Source: a bacterium
Lineage (GTDB): Bacteria; Vulcanimicrobiota; Xenobia; Xenobiales; JADMJV01
Direction of reading: 5' to 3'
Assembly (NCBI GenBank): GCA_018266105.1
Contig: JAFEBA010000003.1
Coordinates: 20,260-84,259, forward strand
Length of the DNA stretch: 64,000 bases
The notes under the pieces are model-generated. The model worked only from the letters and a program-made list of their open reading frames with translations, ran no database searches and was not told where the DNA came from. Within the stretch, counting starts at the first letter, position 1. Every line of letters begins with the position of its first letter. The position numbers and the translations under genes were made by a program. This document shows positions 1 to 7,655 of this stretch, piece after piece.

Positions 1-273
1 GCCGTGCCGGCTCTCTTTGAACAAAGCAACCCGCCCGAGGCCTGGGGCGGAGTGGTGGAACGCCTTCTAGAATATAGCAAAGGCGGTCCCCGCGAGCTGC
101 TTTATGAGGCCCGCGACCAACTGCTCCGCCTGGTTCCCCCCCCGGACCTGTCCGATCATGGCGGATGGACCTGCCCCTTCTGCCAGCAAACAGTCGCGGC
201 CGGTCGCACCAGCTGTGGGCATTGCGGCGGAGGAGCCAGCCTTTCCCTGGACGTACAATCCTGGAACGCTTGA
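1..273 (+). CDS. C-terminal fragment of a zinc-ribbon protein
   Basis: The reading frame is already open at the first base of the window, so this is the 3' end of a gene that starts upstream. About 90 residues are visible. Near the end is a treble-clef/zinc-ribbon pattern of two Cys pairs (CPFC, then CGHC after 10 residues), which would bind one zinc ion. The preceding part is helical with leucine-rich segments. The stop codon lies inside the -35 box of the promoter for the following tRNAs. No specific function can be assigned; such C-terminal ribbons often mediate protein or nucleic-acid contacts. Confidence 0.6.
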   Translation, partial: AVPALFEQSNPPEAWGGVVERLLEYSKGGPRELLYEARDQLLRLVPPPDLSDHGGWTCPFCQQTVAAGRTSCGHCGGGASLSLDVQSWNA

Positions 274-298
274 CGGGTTGAGTATGAGGTGCTATCTT
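270..298 (+). promoter_or_regulatory. Sigma-70-type promoter of the tRNA-Ile/tRNA-Ala unit
   Basis: TTGACG at 270-275, a 17-base spacer, and TATCTT at 293-298. Transcription should start near 305, a few bases before tRNA-Ile at 311. The -35 box contains the stop codon of the preceding gene. Confidence 0.75.
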
Positions 299-310
299 AC
301 CCAAACGTTC

Positions 311-387
311 GGGCTTATAGCTCAGGTGGTTAGAGCGCATCCCTGATAAGGATGAGGTCGCAGGTTCGAGTCCTGCTAAGCCCACCA
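311..387 (+). tRNA. tRNA-Ile (GAT)
   Basis: Cloverleaf with a 7-bp acceptor stem (GGGCTTA at 311-317 with TAAGCCC at 377-383), discriminator A384 and an encoded CCA at 385-387. The anticodon GAT is at 345-347 and a TTCGAGT T-loop is present. It lies 9 bases before tRNA-Ala, the arrangement normally seen in the 16S-23S spacer, but no rRNA flanks it here. Confidence 0.95.
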
Positions 388-396
388 ACCCCGAAC

Positions 397-472
397 GGGG
401 CTATAGCTCAGCTGGGAGAGCGCCTGCTTTGCAAGCAGGATGTCGTCGGTTCGAATCCGTCTAGCTCCACCA
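397..472 (+). tRNA. tRNA-Ala (TGC)
   Basis: Acceptor GGGGCTA (397-403) pairs with TAGCTCC (462-468), with one G-T wobble. Discriminator A469 and CCA at 470-472 are encoded. Anticodon TGC is at 430-432 in a TTTGCAA loop. Cotranscribed with tRNA-Ile and followed at once by a terminator. Confidence 0.95.
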
Positions 473-479
473 AGAAAAG

Positions 480-499
480 CCGCGTTATCGCGGTTTTTT
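480..499 (+). terminator. Intrinsic terminator after the tRNA-Ile/tRNA-Ala unit
   Basis: CCGCG (480-484), loop TTAT, CGCGG (489-493), then six T. It closes the two-tRNA transcript. Confidence 0.85.
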
Positions 500-582
500 G
501 CTTCCTGGGCCAGTTTTTCAAGGATGGGAAAAATCGCGTCCCGGCCCAGACTCGGAACGAACGGATAAAGTCGACGACGAAG

Positions 583-1890
583 TCACTCGTTCCAGTGGCT
601 CACCACCATTTGCTCTCCGAGGTATTTGAGCTGCTGGCGATCGCGGATGAGGTGAATCGGCTGTCCTTCCTGAATCTGGAGCACAACATCGCGATCCAGG
701 GCCAGCGGCTGAGCCGCCCATTCACTCGGAAACTGGGCCAGGGCGCGGTCTTCGGACAGAAAGACCGGCGTCTTCAACCGGGGCACAAAGTCTTCAGGCC
801 AGGGCGAGTTCCAAGCCTGCAGAGCGCACAGCCAGGCCTGGGTGAGGCTGCTTCTGGGACCCAACGGATGAGGCAGCTCGCGACTGGACTGCCACGTGCC
901 GCTATTGGGAACGGCGAAATACTGAGCCGAAACCATTCTGGTGATGCCGTACTCCGAATAACTGTCCAGCCAGCGCTCGTATTCAGCTTCTTGCAGCTCG
1001 GGCGGAGTGGCCGAGCTGAGAATATTGCTGAAGATATAGTCCTCGATGGGAAACTCAAATTTGCGCAGCTCGGCCAATCCCCAACCCGGCCCCAACCAGC
1101 GGCGCATGCGCTCCAGAGCCCCGTCAGGACATTCGGTTGCCATGGAAAAGAGACCGCCCGGACTCAGCCACTCGGGTAAACGGCGCATCACTCGCTCGGT
1201 GACGCCCTCTCCAGTGCCACCGCCGGTGCGATAGAGCTCGGCCACCCCTTCGGGGGTGGGAACGAACGGCGGATTGAGCGTGACCAAATCGTAGCACCCC
1301 GTCGCCGAGCAGGCATCCCCTTGGACAAACTTAACCTCAGTCAATCCGTTCAAGGCAGCGTTGAGCTGGCCGAAGTGCACGGCCCGTGGATTGATATCCA
1401 CTCCCAGAGCGGGACATCCGGCTAACAAGGCGTGGACGCCCGAGCCGCTGCACACATCCAGGGCACGAGCGTAAGCGCGCCGAGGAGTGCAGTAGGCCAG
1501 GGTGTAGCTATCCCCGCCCAGCCAGTAAACCTGCTCCGGCCAGGGATCCAGCTCGAAAGCGCTGTCCGTGAAAAAATAGGAACCCATGCAGGGGTAGAGG
1601 TCAACCTTGGAGCGGATGCCCAGCCGATTAGGCTCCAGAAACCCCTGCAAATGCATGGCCGCGATCCCCTGGTCGCCCAACAAGAGCTTGAGGTCCTCCA
1701 GACTGAGACTTTCCTGCAGCAGAAAAAACGCCACCGCCAGACCCAGGCTACCGTGGGGACGCCAGCGACGGCGGTAGGCGGGCTGGTGGATCGAGCGACG
1801 GAAAGTAAAGGGGCGAAGCTCCAGCATCTCCTCCACGGCCGATTCCACAAAACCCAGGGCGGCCATGCGCTGCGCCACAATCTCAATCAC
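583..1890 (-). CDS. SAM-dependent methyltransferase with MTS/HemK-type motifs
   Basis: A 435-residue protein. The second half is a Rossmann methyltransferase: the SAM-binding motif ALDVCSGSGVHAL is followed by a DIN motif and the catalytic-type NPPF loop (NPPFVPTPEG), the signature of enzymes that methylate a nitrogen on glutamine or a base (MTS/HemK/RsmC group). The first ~150 residues form an accessory domain like those of unassigned bacterial class I methyltransferases. The GTG start at 1890 lies 13 bases after the stop of the histidine kinase gene, with AAGAAG just upstream, so it is third in the regulator/kinase operon. The substrate (protein glutamine, RNA or small molecule) cannot be told from sequence. 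Confidence 0.75.
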   Translation of the reverse strand: MIEIVAQRMAALGFVESAVEEMLELRPFTFRRSIHQPAYRRRWRPHGSLGLAVAFFLLQESLSLEDLKLLLGDQGIAAMHLQGFLEPNRLGIRSKVDLYPCMGSYFFTDSAFELDPWPEQVYWLGGDSYTLAYCTPRRAYARALDVCSGSGVHALLAGCPALGVDINPRAVHFGQLNAALNGLTEVKFVQGDACSATGCYDLVTLNPPFVPTPEGVAELYRTGGGTGEGVTERVMRRLPEWLSPGGLFSMATECPDGALERMRRWLGPGWGLAELRKFEFPIEDYIFSNILSSATPPELQEAEYERWLDSYSEYGITRMVSAQYFAVPNSGTWQSSRELPHPLGPRSSLTQAWLCALQAWNSPWPEDFVPRLKTPVFLSEDRALAQFPSEWAAQPLALDRDVVLQIQEGQPIHLIRDRQQLKYLGEQMVVSHWNE

Positions 1891-1903
1891 CCGGGCGTCT
1901 TCT

Positions 1904-3262
1904 TCAGTCGAAGGAAATCCACTCCAAAGTGAAGCTTAGAGAAGTGCCCGGTCCGGGCAGAGCTTCCAGTTTCCCGCCGTGAGCCGCCGCCAGTCGCACC
2001 GCGATGGCCAGACCCAGTCCTCCACCCACGCGGCACTCCAGGTCCTGGCGCAACTCCTCAGGCAAACCCGGCCCATTGTCGCTGACCGTGCAGCGCAGCC
2101 GCTTGCCTTCGTGAGTGAAGACGACCCGCAGCTTTTGGCCCGGCTCGTTGTGGTGAATGGCATTTTCCAAGAGCAACTGGAACAACTCTCGCAGACGAAT
2201 GCGGTCGGCCCGCACGAAGGGCTCGTCGTCCAGGCCGACCAGCTCCATCGCCATGTCCTTATTCTGGGCAGCATCTTCCAGGCTCTGCAGACTTTCCATC
2301 AGGGGTTCCGAGACCGGAAACGGCTCCAATCGGAGCTGAGGCGCCTGCCCTTCCCAGCGCGACCAGTCGGTCAGGCGCTGCACATTGCGGGCCACATACA
2401 TGGTCTCTTCTCGGATGTTGCGCAGGTGAATGTGCTCTTCACCCGGAGTCAGACCGTCCTGCAACGCCTCCGTCCAACCCAAAATGGCCGCCAGTGGGGT
2501 GCGCAGATTATGCGAGACATCGGCCAGGAACTGGCGACGCCAGGCCTCGGAGCGTTCGGCCTTATCCTTGGCTTCGGTGAGTGAGGTGACAGTTTTCTCA
2601 AGGTGATCTGCCATCAGATTAAAGCTGTCGGCCAGATCACGGACCTCTCCCCAGCCCTGGGGCGCGATACGATGATGAAAATCGCTGCGAGCCAGGGCCC
2701 GGGTCGCCTCCACCAGCTCTGAAACCGGGCGGGCCAGCGCGTGACTGGCCAGCATGCCGGCACAGACCGTGACCAAAGCCGCCACCGCCCCCGAGGTCAA
2801 CATCAGGTAAGCGTATTGCCAGCGTTGGTCTTCGTGGTTATGGGGAAACATGCCGATGCGCACCACGCCCACCGGACCCTCTTTTCCGTCCACTCGGGCC
2901 CAAAGTTCCATGCCGGTCCAGGTAAATTTCTCCAGAGAGCCGCGCCCGAGGGTTTCCTCGAAAAGGGCTGACTCAGTCGGAAGTCGGAAGCCCGAGTGCA
3001 GTTTCTCTCGCCCCTGAAGATCGTAAAGCACGCTGGCTCGATTCGGGAAAAGCGAGAAGCGCAGCGCCGAGGCCAGCCCCTCCCAGCCGCCCTCCTGAAA
3101 GATCTGACTGGCCTGGCGTGCGACCCGACGACATAGTTCTCCCCGCGGCGGGGGTCGCATCACCTGGCGGCCACCACTCAGATTCCAGGTCAGATAAAAA
3201 GAGGCCAGAAACAGTAAGACCATTCCGAAAGCCACCAGCGTCAGTCGAATCTGCAGCTTCAT
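1904..3262 (-). CDS. Sensor histidine kinase with HAMP domain
   Basis: A 452-residue membrane sensor. One transmembrane helix lies near residues 7-27. A periplasmic segment of about 120 residues follows, then a second helix near 150-172, a HAMP linker, and a HisKA domain with the phospho-acceptor His251 in DVSHNLRTPL. The HATPase domain has an N box (LLLENAIHHNEPG), G1 box DNGPGL (D395) and G2 box GGLGLAIA. The ATG overlaps the stop of the response regulator gene by four bases (ATGA), so the pair is translationally coupled and they are cognate partners. The periplasmic domain has no motif I recognise, so the signal is unknown. Confidence 0.9.
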   Translation of the reverse strand: MKLQIRLTLVAFGMVLLFLASFYLTWNLSGGRQVMRPPPRGELCRRVARQASQIFQEGGWEGLASALRFSLFPNRASVLYDLQGREKLHSGFRLPTESALFEETLGRGSLEKFTWTGMELWARVDGKEGPVGVVRIGMFPHNHEDQRWQYAYLMLTSGAVAALVTVCAGMLASHALARPVSELVEATRALARSDFHHRIAPQGWGEVRDLADSFNLMADHLEKTVTSLTEAKDKAERSEAWRRQFLADVSHNLRTPLAAILGWTEALQDGLTPGEEHIHLRNIREETMYVARNVQRLTDWSRWEGQAPQLRLEPFPVSEPLMESLQSLEDAAQNKDMAMELVGLDDEPFVRADRIRLRELFQLLLENAIHHNEPGQKLRVVFTHEGKRLRCTVSDNGPGLPEELRQDLECRVGGGLGLAIAVRLAAAHGGKLEALPGPGTSLSFTLEWISFD

Positions 3263-3933
3263 GACTCGTAACGGTAGCCCACGCCCCAGATGGACCGAAT
3301 GGGTGGCGTCTCACCCGGACGCGAGAGCTTCTCACGGAGATTGCTGATATGCACGTCCACCCGGCGAGTGTCGCCGAGATATTCAGGACCCCAGACCCGG
3401 TTGAGCAGTTCTTCGCGAGTGAAGTTCTTTCCGGGCGTGGAAGCCAGCGTCTTCAGCAAAGCGTATTCCCGAGGAGTCAACTCCACCCGCTCTCCGTGCA
3501 CCCAGACCTGACGGGTATCGGTATCGATCACCACCGGGCCGGCCGGTTCGGCCGGGCGAGCCCCGGAAAGACGACTGCGCCGGAGCAGAGCTTTGATGCG
3601 CGCCATCAGCTCGCGCGGGCTCACGGGTTTGGTCAGGTAGTCATCGGCACCGATCTCCAGACCGGTCACACGATCCACTTCGTCCCCACGAGCGCTCAGC
3701 ATCAGAATCGGAATATCACCATTTGATCGCAGATGGCGGGCCACATCAAAGCCGTCCAGGCCGGGCATCATCAGATCGAGCACCACCAGGTCAACGCCCA
3801 GTTTGGCCAGTTGCAGGGCATCCCGCCCGTTGCTGGCTTCGATCACTTCATAACCGTCGCGTTCCAGATAGCGACGCACGAAACCGCGAATCGGGCTTTC
3901 GTCATCTACGACGAGAATTTTTGCGGGTTGCAT
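3259..3933 (-). CDS. OmpR/PhoB-family response regulator
   Basis: A 224-residue two-domain regulator. The receiver domain (about 1-115) has the acidic pocket D10-D11, phospho-acceptor D53 in VVLDLMMPG, and the conserved Lys in LTKPVSP. The C-terminal winged helix (about 128-222) carries the usual TPREYALL and RVDVHISNLR signatures. I chose the ATG at 3933, where the receiver fold begins; the open frame extends 28 residues upstream, but that part does not look like protein of this family. A TACAAT box ends six bases before this ATG, suggesting a leaderless mRNA. It is the first gene of a regulator-kinase-methyltransferase operon. Confidence 0.9.
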   Translation of the reverse strand: MQPAKILVVDDESPIRGFVRRYLERDGYEVIEASNGRDALQLAKLGVDLVVLDLMMPGLDGFDVARHLRSNGDIPILMLSARGDEVDRVTGLEIGADDYLTKPVSPRELMARIKALLRRSRLSGARPAEPAGPVVIDTDTRQVWVHGERVELTPREYALLKTLASTPGKNFTREELLNRVWGPEYLGDTRRVDVHISNLREKLSRPGETPPIRSIWGVGYRYES

Positions 3934-3939
3934 GCTGGG

Positions 3940-3945
3940 ATTGTA
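3940..3945 (-). promoter_or_regulatory. Candidate -10 box of the response-regulator operon
   Basis: TACAAT on the minus strand, ending six bases before the ATG at 3933. No convincing -35 box is seen at 16-18 bases. If used, the transcript would begin at or next to the start codon. Confidence 0.45.
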
Positions 3946-4042
3946 GCCCTCTCTGCGCAAAAAACTTGAGATTTTTGTAAGGAAACTGTAAAGCCAAAAC
4001 GCCAAGTTTCCCAACACTTTTCCCGTAGGCTTAGTTTCGGAA

Positions 4043-4162
4043 CGCGGGGCGGTCAGGGACCTCCGACCTCTACCCTTACCTCTCTACCACAGCCGGAGCG
4101 ATCTGACCGGCCCGCGCACCTTCTCCTATCGCATTCCCTGAGCCCCCTGCGGGGCTCTTTTT
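4043..4162 (+). ncRNA. Candidate structured small RNA ending in an intrinsic terminator
   Basis: Bases 4043-4056 pair with 4103-4116 over 14 positions with one G-G mismatch. A symmetric 4x4 internal loop (4057-4060 and 4099-4102) follows, then a second 5-bp helix (CTCCG 4061-4065 with CGGAG 4094-4098). This closes a 28-base loop made almost only of C, T and A (4066-4093). A perfect 7-bp terminator hairpin with a T-run follows at 4140-4162 on the same strand, with no gene between. It does not carry the conserved SRP RNA tetraloop or other motif I recognise. The pyrimidine-rich loop could pair with purine-rich ribosome binding sites, but that is inference. No confident promoter is visible. Confidence 0.45.
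4140..4162 (+). terminator. Intrinsic terminator
   Basis: GAGCCCC (4140-4146), loop CTGC, GGGGCTC (4151-4157), then TTTTTC. No protein gene precedes it on this strand, which is why the upstream hairpin region is proposed as its transcript. Confidence 0.85.
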
Positions 4163-4191
4163 CTATTCAGGACCTTTTCAGCCCGCGTACC

Positions 4192-4197
4192 TACACT
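4192..4197 (+). promoter_or_regulatory. Candidate -10 box of the HAD phosphatase gene
   Basis: TACACT six bases before the ATG at 4204. No clear -35 box. It would give a leaderless mRNA, as proposed for several other genes in the window. Confidence 0.35.
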
Positions 4198-4203
4198 GCT
4201 GTT

Positions 4204-5295
4204 ATGAACGTGAAGCCCGTCCAAACCGCCCACCTCCCCAAAACCGGACGTCGCCGCAAACAGGCGGCCGAGGCTGCGGCAGGCCCGCAAGATCAGCTCA
4301 CGTTATCCAGGACCGAAAAGTCATCGGTCAAGGCCAGTTTCCTACCCAGTCAACGCGTTCAGTATGACGTAGCCAGCGGAGTGACCCGCTCACTGGTGCC
4401 GGTACTGTTTCTGAGCGACCTGGACGGGACCTGGCTTTCGCCCGACCCGGTCAACCGCAAAGCTCTGGATCAGGGCGTGGTCCAACTCAAGCAGGAAGCG
4501 GCTGAGAAGGGCGTGGATCTCCAGTTTGGTTATATCAGTGCCCGACCCATGGAGCGTATCCAGCTTGAGAACCTGCCCGCCTCGGACTGGGCGATCGCGA
4601 ACAACGGCGGCTATATTTACTACACGGGCGCCAAGGATGTGTCCTGGGAGGATCACAAGCGAGCTTTTGGCTTCAACGCCGCTCGTGCATTCGAGATTGC
4701 CCAGGAACTGCTCAAGAACCCCAAGTTCGCAGGCATGGACATCTCCTCGGTAGGCCAGGTGGTCGGCAACCCGGCCGCGGACGCCTGTCCCGAAAGCGCC
4801 TCCATCTGTATCCACAACGGCTCGGTGCGTCTGGCTCGCGGCGAAAACAAAGCCCAGATGGAATCCGATGGATTCAAAGCCCCCGCCCAGGTTCAGGCCT
4901 TCGCCGAAGCCATTTCCAGGAGACTGCGCAAAGAAGGGGCCGAGTTCCAGCTTTCTCCGGTCTACCCATTTCACGGCAAGCCCTACGTCATGTTTGATCT
5001 GGCCAGCGTCAACAAGGGCGACGCCATTGCCTACCTGAAGGACAAAGAGAACTTGCCCGCCGAGCACATCATCATCGCTGGCGACGGCGGCAATGACATC
5101 GCCATGATGTTGGACCAGAAAGGCCAGGACGATGGGCGGAGAGCCATCGTGGTGGGCGAGAACTCCAAACTGCGTGAGGCCGCTCAGGGCGTTAGTCGAG
5201 CGATCATCCAGAAAGCCGACGAAGACTGTAGTTTAGGCGTTCTTCAAGGGTTGCGTCAGCATGTAGAGGAGATTATCGCTCAGGTAAATTCCTAA
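4204..5295 (+). CDS. HAD-superfamily phosphatase, sucrose-phosphatase-like (HAD-IIB)
   Basis: A 363-residue HAD hydrolase. Motif I is LSDLDGTW, with nucleophile D72 and acid/base D74. Motif IV is GDGGND, with D294 and D298 as magnesium ligands. The DLDGTW form and the large cap inserted between motif I and the conserved C-terminal lysine region resemble sucrose-phosphate phosphatases and related type IIB sugar phosphatases, so a phosphorylated sugar is the likely substrate. The first ~60 residues are basic and low-complexity, and may be an unstructured extension. The gene stands alone, followed within a few bases by a tRNA promoter. Sugar specificity is not determinable. Confidence 0.75.
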   Translation: MNVKPVQTAHLPKTGRRRKQAAEAAAGPQDQLTLSRTEKSSVKASFLPSQRVQYDVASGVTRSLVPVLFLSDLDGTWLSPDPVNRKALDQGVVQLKQEAAEKGVDLQFGYISARPMERIQLENLPASDWAIANNGGYIYYTGAKDVSWEDHKRAFGFNAARAFEIAQELLKNPKFAGMDISSVGQVVGNPAADACPESASICIHNGSVRLARGENKAQMESDGFKAPAQVQAFAEAISRRLRKEGAEFQLSPVYPFHGKPYVMFDLASVNKGDAIAYLKDKENLPAEHIIIAGDGGNDIAMMLDQKGQDDGRRAIVVGENSKLREAAQGVSRAIIQKADEDCSLGVLQGLRQHVEEIIAQVNS

Positions 5296-5299
5296 ACAG

Positions 5300-5328
5300 T
5301 TGACAGCCAACTCCCTCAGGCATATAGT
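5300..5328 (+). promoter_or_regulatory. Strong sigma-70-type promoter of the tRNA-Met/tRNA-Glu unit
   Basis: Perfect -35 TTGACA at 5300-5305, a 17-base spacer, and TATAGT at 5323-5328. The predicted start near 5335 is five bases before tRNA-Met. Confidence 0.85.
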
Positions 5329-5339
5329 AATCGGCGCTG

Positions 5340-5412
5340 GGGCCTATAGCTCAGCGGTGAGAGCAGCTGGCTCATAACCGGTTGGTCGCTGGTTCAAATC
5401 CAGCTGGGCCCA
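5340..5412 (+). tRNA. tRNA with CAT anticodon, probably elongator tRNA-Met
   Basis: Acceptor GGGCCTA (5340-5346) pairs with TGGGCCC (5405-5411). The anticodon CAT is at 5373-5375 and the discriminator is A5412. The first pair is G-C, so it lacks the C1-A72 mismatch typical of initiator tRNA; it is elongator Met or, less likely, Ile2 (lysidine-modified). Unlike the other tRNAs here, CCA does not directly follow the discriminator (CTCCA does), so the tail must be added enzymatically. Confidence 0.9.
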
Positions 5413-5430
5413 CTCCAAAAAATCCACCGT

Positions 5431-5506
5431 GGCCCGGTGGTCTAGTGGTCAGGACGTCTGCCTTTCACGCAGAAGATCACGGGTTCGAACCCCGTCCGGG
5501 TCACCA
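5431..5506 (+). tRNA. tRNA-Glu (TTC)
   Basis: Acceptor GGCCCGG (5431-5437) pairs with CCGGGTC (5496-5502). Anticodon TTC is at 5464-5466, the discriminator is A5503 and CCA at 5504-5506 is encoded. It follows tRNA-Met by 18 bases and probably shares its transcript. Confidence 0.95.
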
Positions 5507-5507
5507 C

Positions 5508-5535
5508 AACAGCCGAGAGCAATCTCGGCTGTTTT
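5508..5535 (+). terminator. Hairpin between tRNA-Glu and tRNA-Val (terminator or processing site)
   Basis: An 11-bp perfect stem (AACAGCCGAGA with TCTCGGCTGTT, loop GCAA), followed by only TTTTACT. Because tRNA-Val begins five bases later and no separate promoter fits, the hairpin may be a leaky terminator or a processing element. Confidence 0.6.
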
Positions 5536-5539
5536 ACTG

Positions 5540-5616
5540 GGGCGCATAGCTCAGTTGGTTAGAGCATCTGCCTTACAAGCAGAGGGTCGGGGGTTCAAGT
5601 CCCTCTGCGCCCACCA
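5540..5616 (+). tRNA. tRNA-Val (TAC)
   Basis: Acceptor GGGCGCA (5540-5546) pairs with TGCGCCC (5606-5612). Anticodon TAC is at 5574-5576, the discriminator is A5613 and CCA at 5614-5616 is encoded. Confidence 0.95.
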
Positions 5617-5617
5617 C

Positions 5618-5649
5618 AAAGCCCTGACTTCGTTCAGGGCTTTTATTTT
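5618..5649 (+). terminator. Intrinsic terminator after tRNA-Val
   Basis: AAAGCCCTGA (5618-5627), a six-base loop, TCAGGGCTTT (5634-5643) and a T-rich tail. It closes the tRNA cluster. Confidence 0.85.
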
Positions 5650-5675
5650 TATTGTCGACTCAACAAGGAGCACAC

Positions 5676-6098
5676 GTGAAGAAACTTTTCGTTCTGGCCG
5701 GATTGCTGGCCGCGCTAGGCGGGCCCACTCTGGCTCAGCAGCCCAAGGAGCAGCCCAAGGTCAAGACCATCTTCGACTATAAGCAAGAGCTGAGCCTCAG
5801 CGACGACCAGATCAACAAAATGAAGGCTTATCTGAGCGAGCTCAACACCTCCGTCAAGGCCAGCCGCGATCAACTCACCAAGCTGGAAAACGACTACCGC
5901 GGCCTGATCGCCAAAGAGAGCACCACCACCGCGCAGGCCAAGGCCAAGCTGGAGGAAATCGCCGACGCAACGGTCAGCATGCGCTTGAGGGACCTGGACA
6001 TTTCGCGCAAGATCACCGCCACCATGACGGCCGAGCAGCGCGACAAATGGAAGGCCATTCAGGCCAAGGTCCGGGCCGAGCAGCCCAAACAGCAGTAA
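5676..6098 (+). CDS. Small exported helical protein, Spy/LTXXQ-like
   Basis: A 140-residue protein with a signal peptide (MKKLFVLAGLLAALGG, cleavage near LAQQ). The rest is a charged, heptad-like helical body with the pattern LSLSDDQINKM and a late MTAEQRDKW, resembling the paired LTxxQ motifs of Spy/CpxP periplasmic chaperones and metal-binding proteins. I start it at GTG 5676 because AAGGAG lies five bases upstream and the signal peptide begins there. It stands alone between the tRNA terminator and a convergent hydrolase gene. Assignment to the Spy family rests on motif similarity only. Confidence 0.7.
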   Translation: MKKLFVLAGLLAALGGPTLAQQPKEQPKVKTIFDYKQELSLSDDQINKMKAYLSELNTSVKASRDQLTKLENDYRGLIAKESTTTAQAKAKLEEIADATVSMRLRDLDISRKITATMTAEQRDKWKAIQAKVRAEQPKQQ

Positions 6099-6104
6099 AA
6101 CCGC

Positions 6105-7124
6105 CTAGCGCAGGTAGCGCTGCAGAAAAGCCGTGACCTCAGAAGTGCAAAGCTGCCCGCTGGGCCCGGCCAGATTAATGTCACAGCCGTGGTTGGCCCA
6201 GGGCAGATAGAGTGCAGTGCAGGGAACCTGCAACTCCTCCAGTCTCGCCTGCAAGCGCCGACTCTGTTCGGCATAGACCAGGTCGTCTCTCAGTCCGTGG
6301 AGCAACAAAGTGGGCGGAGCCCCGGCCGCCAACCGTTGGAGCGGCGAGGCCTGGGTATAGATCGGGTCGGGAGGAGCACTCCCCAGAAAGTCTCGCAGCG
6401 AAGCGCGTGAATCCAGCACTCGCGGGTTACTAGGGTGCTCATAACTCCATTGCATATCTGTGGGCGGATAATAGGCGATCACGCAGCGCGCTGGTCGGCG
6501 CACATAGGCCTCCAACAAGGCCAGATGGGCCCCCGCCGAGCGCCCCAACCAGGCCAGACGGCTCGGATCTAGCTTCAGTTCGGATGCGTGTTGCTGAAGA
6601 TAATCGTAGGCCAGGTCCAAATCCTCACTGGCGGCGGGATAGGGATGGCCGGGAGCCAGTCGATAGTCGAGACTGGCCACAAAGTAACCCTGCTCACGCA
6701 GGTAGGCGTTGAGTGCCCGAAAATCAACCCGGCTGCCCCGAGCCCAGGAGCCTCCATGGACCACCAGCACTCCAGGGCCAGCCTGAGCCGGCACATAAAC
6801 GTCCATCTTCAGGCCAGGACTGAATTCAATCTCCCGATCGGGCTCAAGCCGACCTCCCCAACCTGTGACCAGCCGGCTCCAGGCAAAGCCCGGTTGGCGC
6901 GAAGCCGCTATGCAGGGAGAGAGCGCGATGGCGATGGTCAGGAAGCAAAACGGACGAGTAATCGGGACCGCCAGACCGATGATCAGGGCCGCCAGGGCCA
7001 ACCAGTGGCCCCATTCCGCGCCTCCAACCGAGAGTTCCCAACAAAACGGCAACGGCCAGGCATACAACCGCTGGCTGGAAACCAGCAGCAGAAGCAGGCT
7101 CAGGGCCAGTGCCGCCCACTTCAC
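6105..7124 (-). CDS. Membrane-anchored alpha/beta hydrolase (esterase)
   Basis: A 339-residue protein with about three hydrophobic helices in the first 95 residues, then an alpha/beta-hydrolase domain. HGGSW forms the HGG oxyanion-hole motif of the hormone-sensitive-lipase/BD-FAE group. Ser196 in GRSAGA is the nucleophile and the C-terminal WANHGCD supplies the histidine. It probably hydrolyses a carboxyl ester at the membrane surface; the substrate is unknown. The GTG start overlaps the stop of the upstream exported-protein gene by four bases (GTGA), so the two are translationally coupled. Its 3' end faces the Spy-like gene six bases away. Confidence 0.8.
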   Translation of the reverse strand: MKWAALALSLLLLLVSSQRLYAWPLPFCWELSVGGAEWGHWLALAALIIGLAVPITRPFCFLTIAIALSPCIAASRQPGFAWSRLVTGWGGRLEPDREIEFSPGLKMDVYVPAQAGPGVLVVHGGSWARGSRVDFRALNAYLREQGYFVASLDYRLAPGHPYPAASEDLDLAYDYLQQHASELKLDPSRLAWLGRSAGAHLALLEAYVRRPARCVIAYYPPTDMQWSYEHPSNPRVLDSRASLRDFLGSAPPDPIYTQASPLQRLAAGAPPTLLLHGLRDDLVYAEQSRRLQARLEELQVPCTALYLPWANHGCDINLAGPSGQLCTSEVTAFLQRYLR

Positions 7125-7606
7125 AGCGGTCGGAAACTGCGCAGAAGTGACTCGAAAGAAGAGCGCTGACTGTTGTAATCGGTTTCGCTACCGATGAATT
7201 TAATCTCGTAAGATTGCCGACCGTTCATGGCGAAAACCTGGATCAGCACGGATTTCTTGCCTTTGTTCGTGCCTTTCCACTCGAAACGGTGACCGTCCAA
7301 CTTGCCCACTTTCATCGGATTGGACGAGACCAGTTTCATATTGGGCATGGCCTGCTCGATTTGGAACTTCCCCATATAGGTCAGGCTATCCATGGACATG
7401 GTGCCGCTAATGTTGTTGGCATTGATACTGACGTTCGCATCCTCCGGCTCATCGGTATCCTTACCCGGATACAGAAAATACAGGGCAGAGGGGGTTTGAC
7501 GCTCTTCCCAGGCGTCCGGAGCATTGACTTCAAACAAGCGGGTCGTGACCGGCTTGGCCGCGGCCATGCCGACCAGGAGACACAGAAAAAAGATTCTCTT
7601 GAGCAT
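7121..7606 (-). CDS. Exported protein of unknown function
   Basis: 161 residues with a clear signal peptide (MLKRIFFLCLLVGMAAA). I place the start at ATG 7606, where the signal peptide begins; the frame is open for 58 codons upstream, but that stretch is not protein-like. The mature part begins RLFEVNAPDAWEE and ends with a segment (YEIKFIGSETDYN, SFESLLRSFRPL) like the small periplasmic/lipoprotein domains that report 'serine protease-like' or PsbP-type folds, but I cannot assign it firmly. It overlaps the downstream hydrolase by four bases. Confidence 0.65.
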   Translation of the reverse strand: MLKRIFFLCLLVGMAAAKPVTTRLFEVNAPDAWEERQTPSALYFLYPGKDTDEPEDANVSINANNISGTMSMDSLTYMGKFQIEQAMPNMKLVSSNPMKVGKLDGHRFEWKGTNKGKKSVLIQVFAMNGRQSYEIKFIGSETDYNSQRSSFESLLRSFRPL

Positions 7607-7655
7607 TCTGGCCGATTCGGCGGCTGCGTAAAGGGACCCTATTCCAAACCTCGGA

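Noticed and set aside
4043..4116. Signal recognition particle RNA as an identity for the structured region
   Set aside because: The helix lacks the GGAA-type apical loop and conserved asymmetric loop of bacterial SRP RNA; the apical loop is 28 bases of C/T/A.
311..5616. tRNA genes as integration sites of a mobile element
   Set aside because: No integrase, phage gene or repeated tRNA 3' end is found next to any of them.
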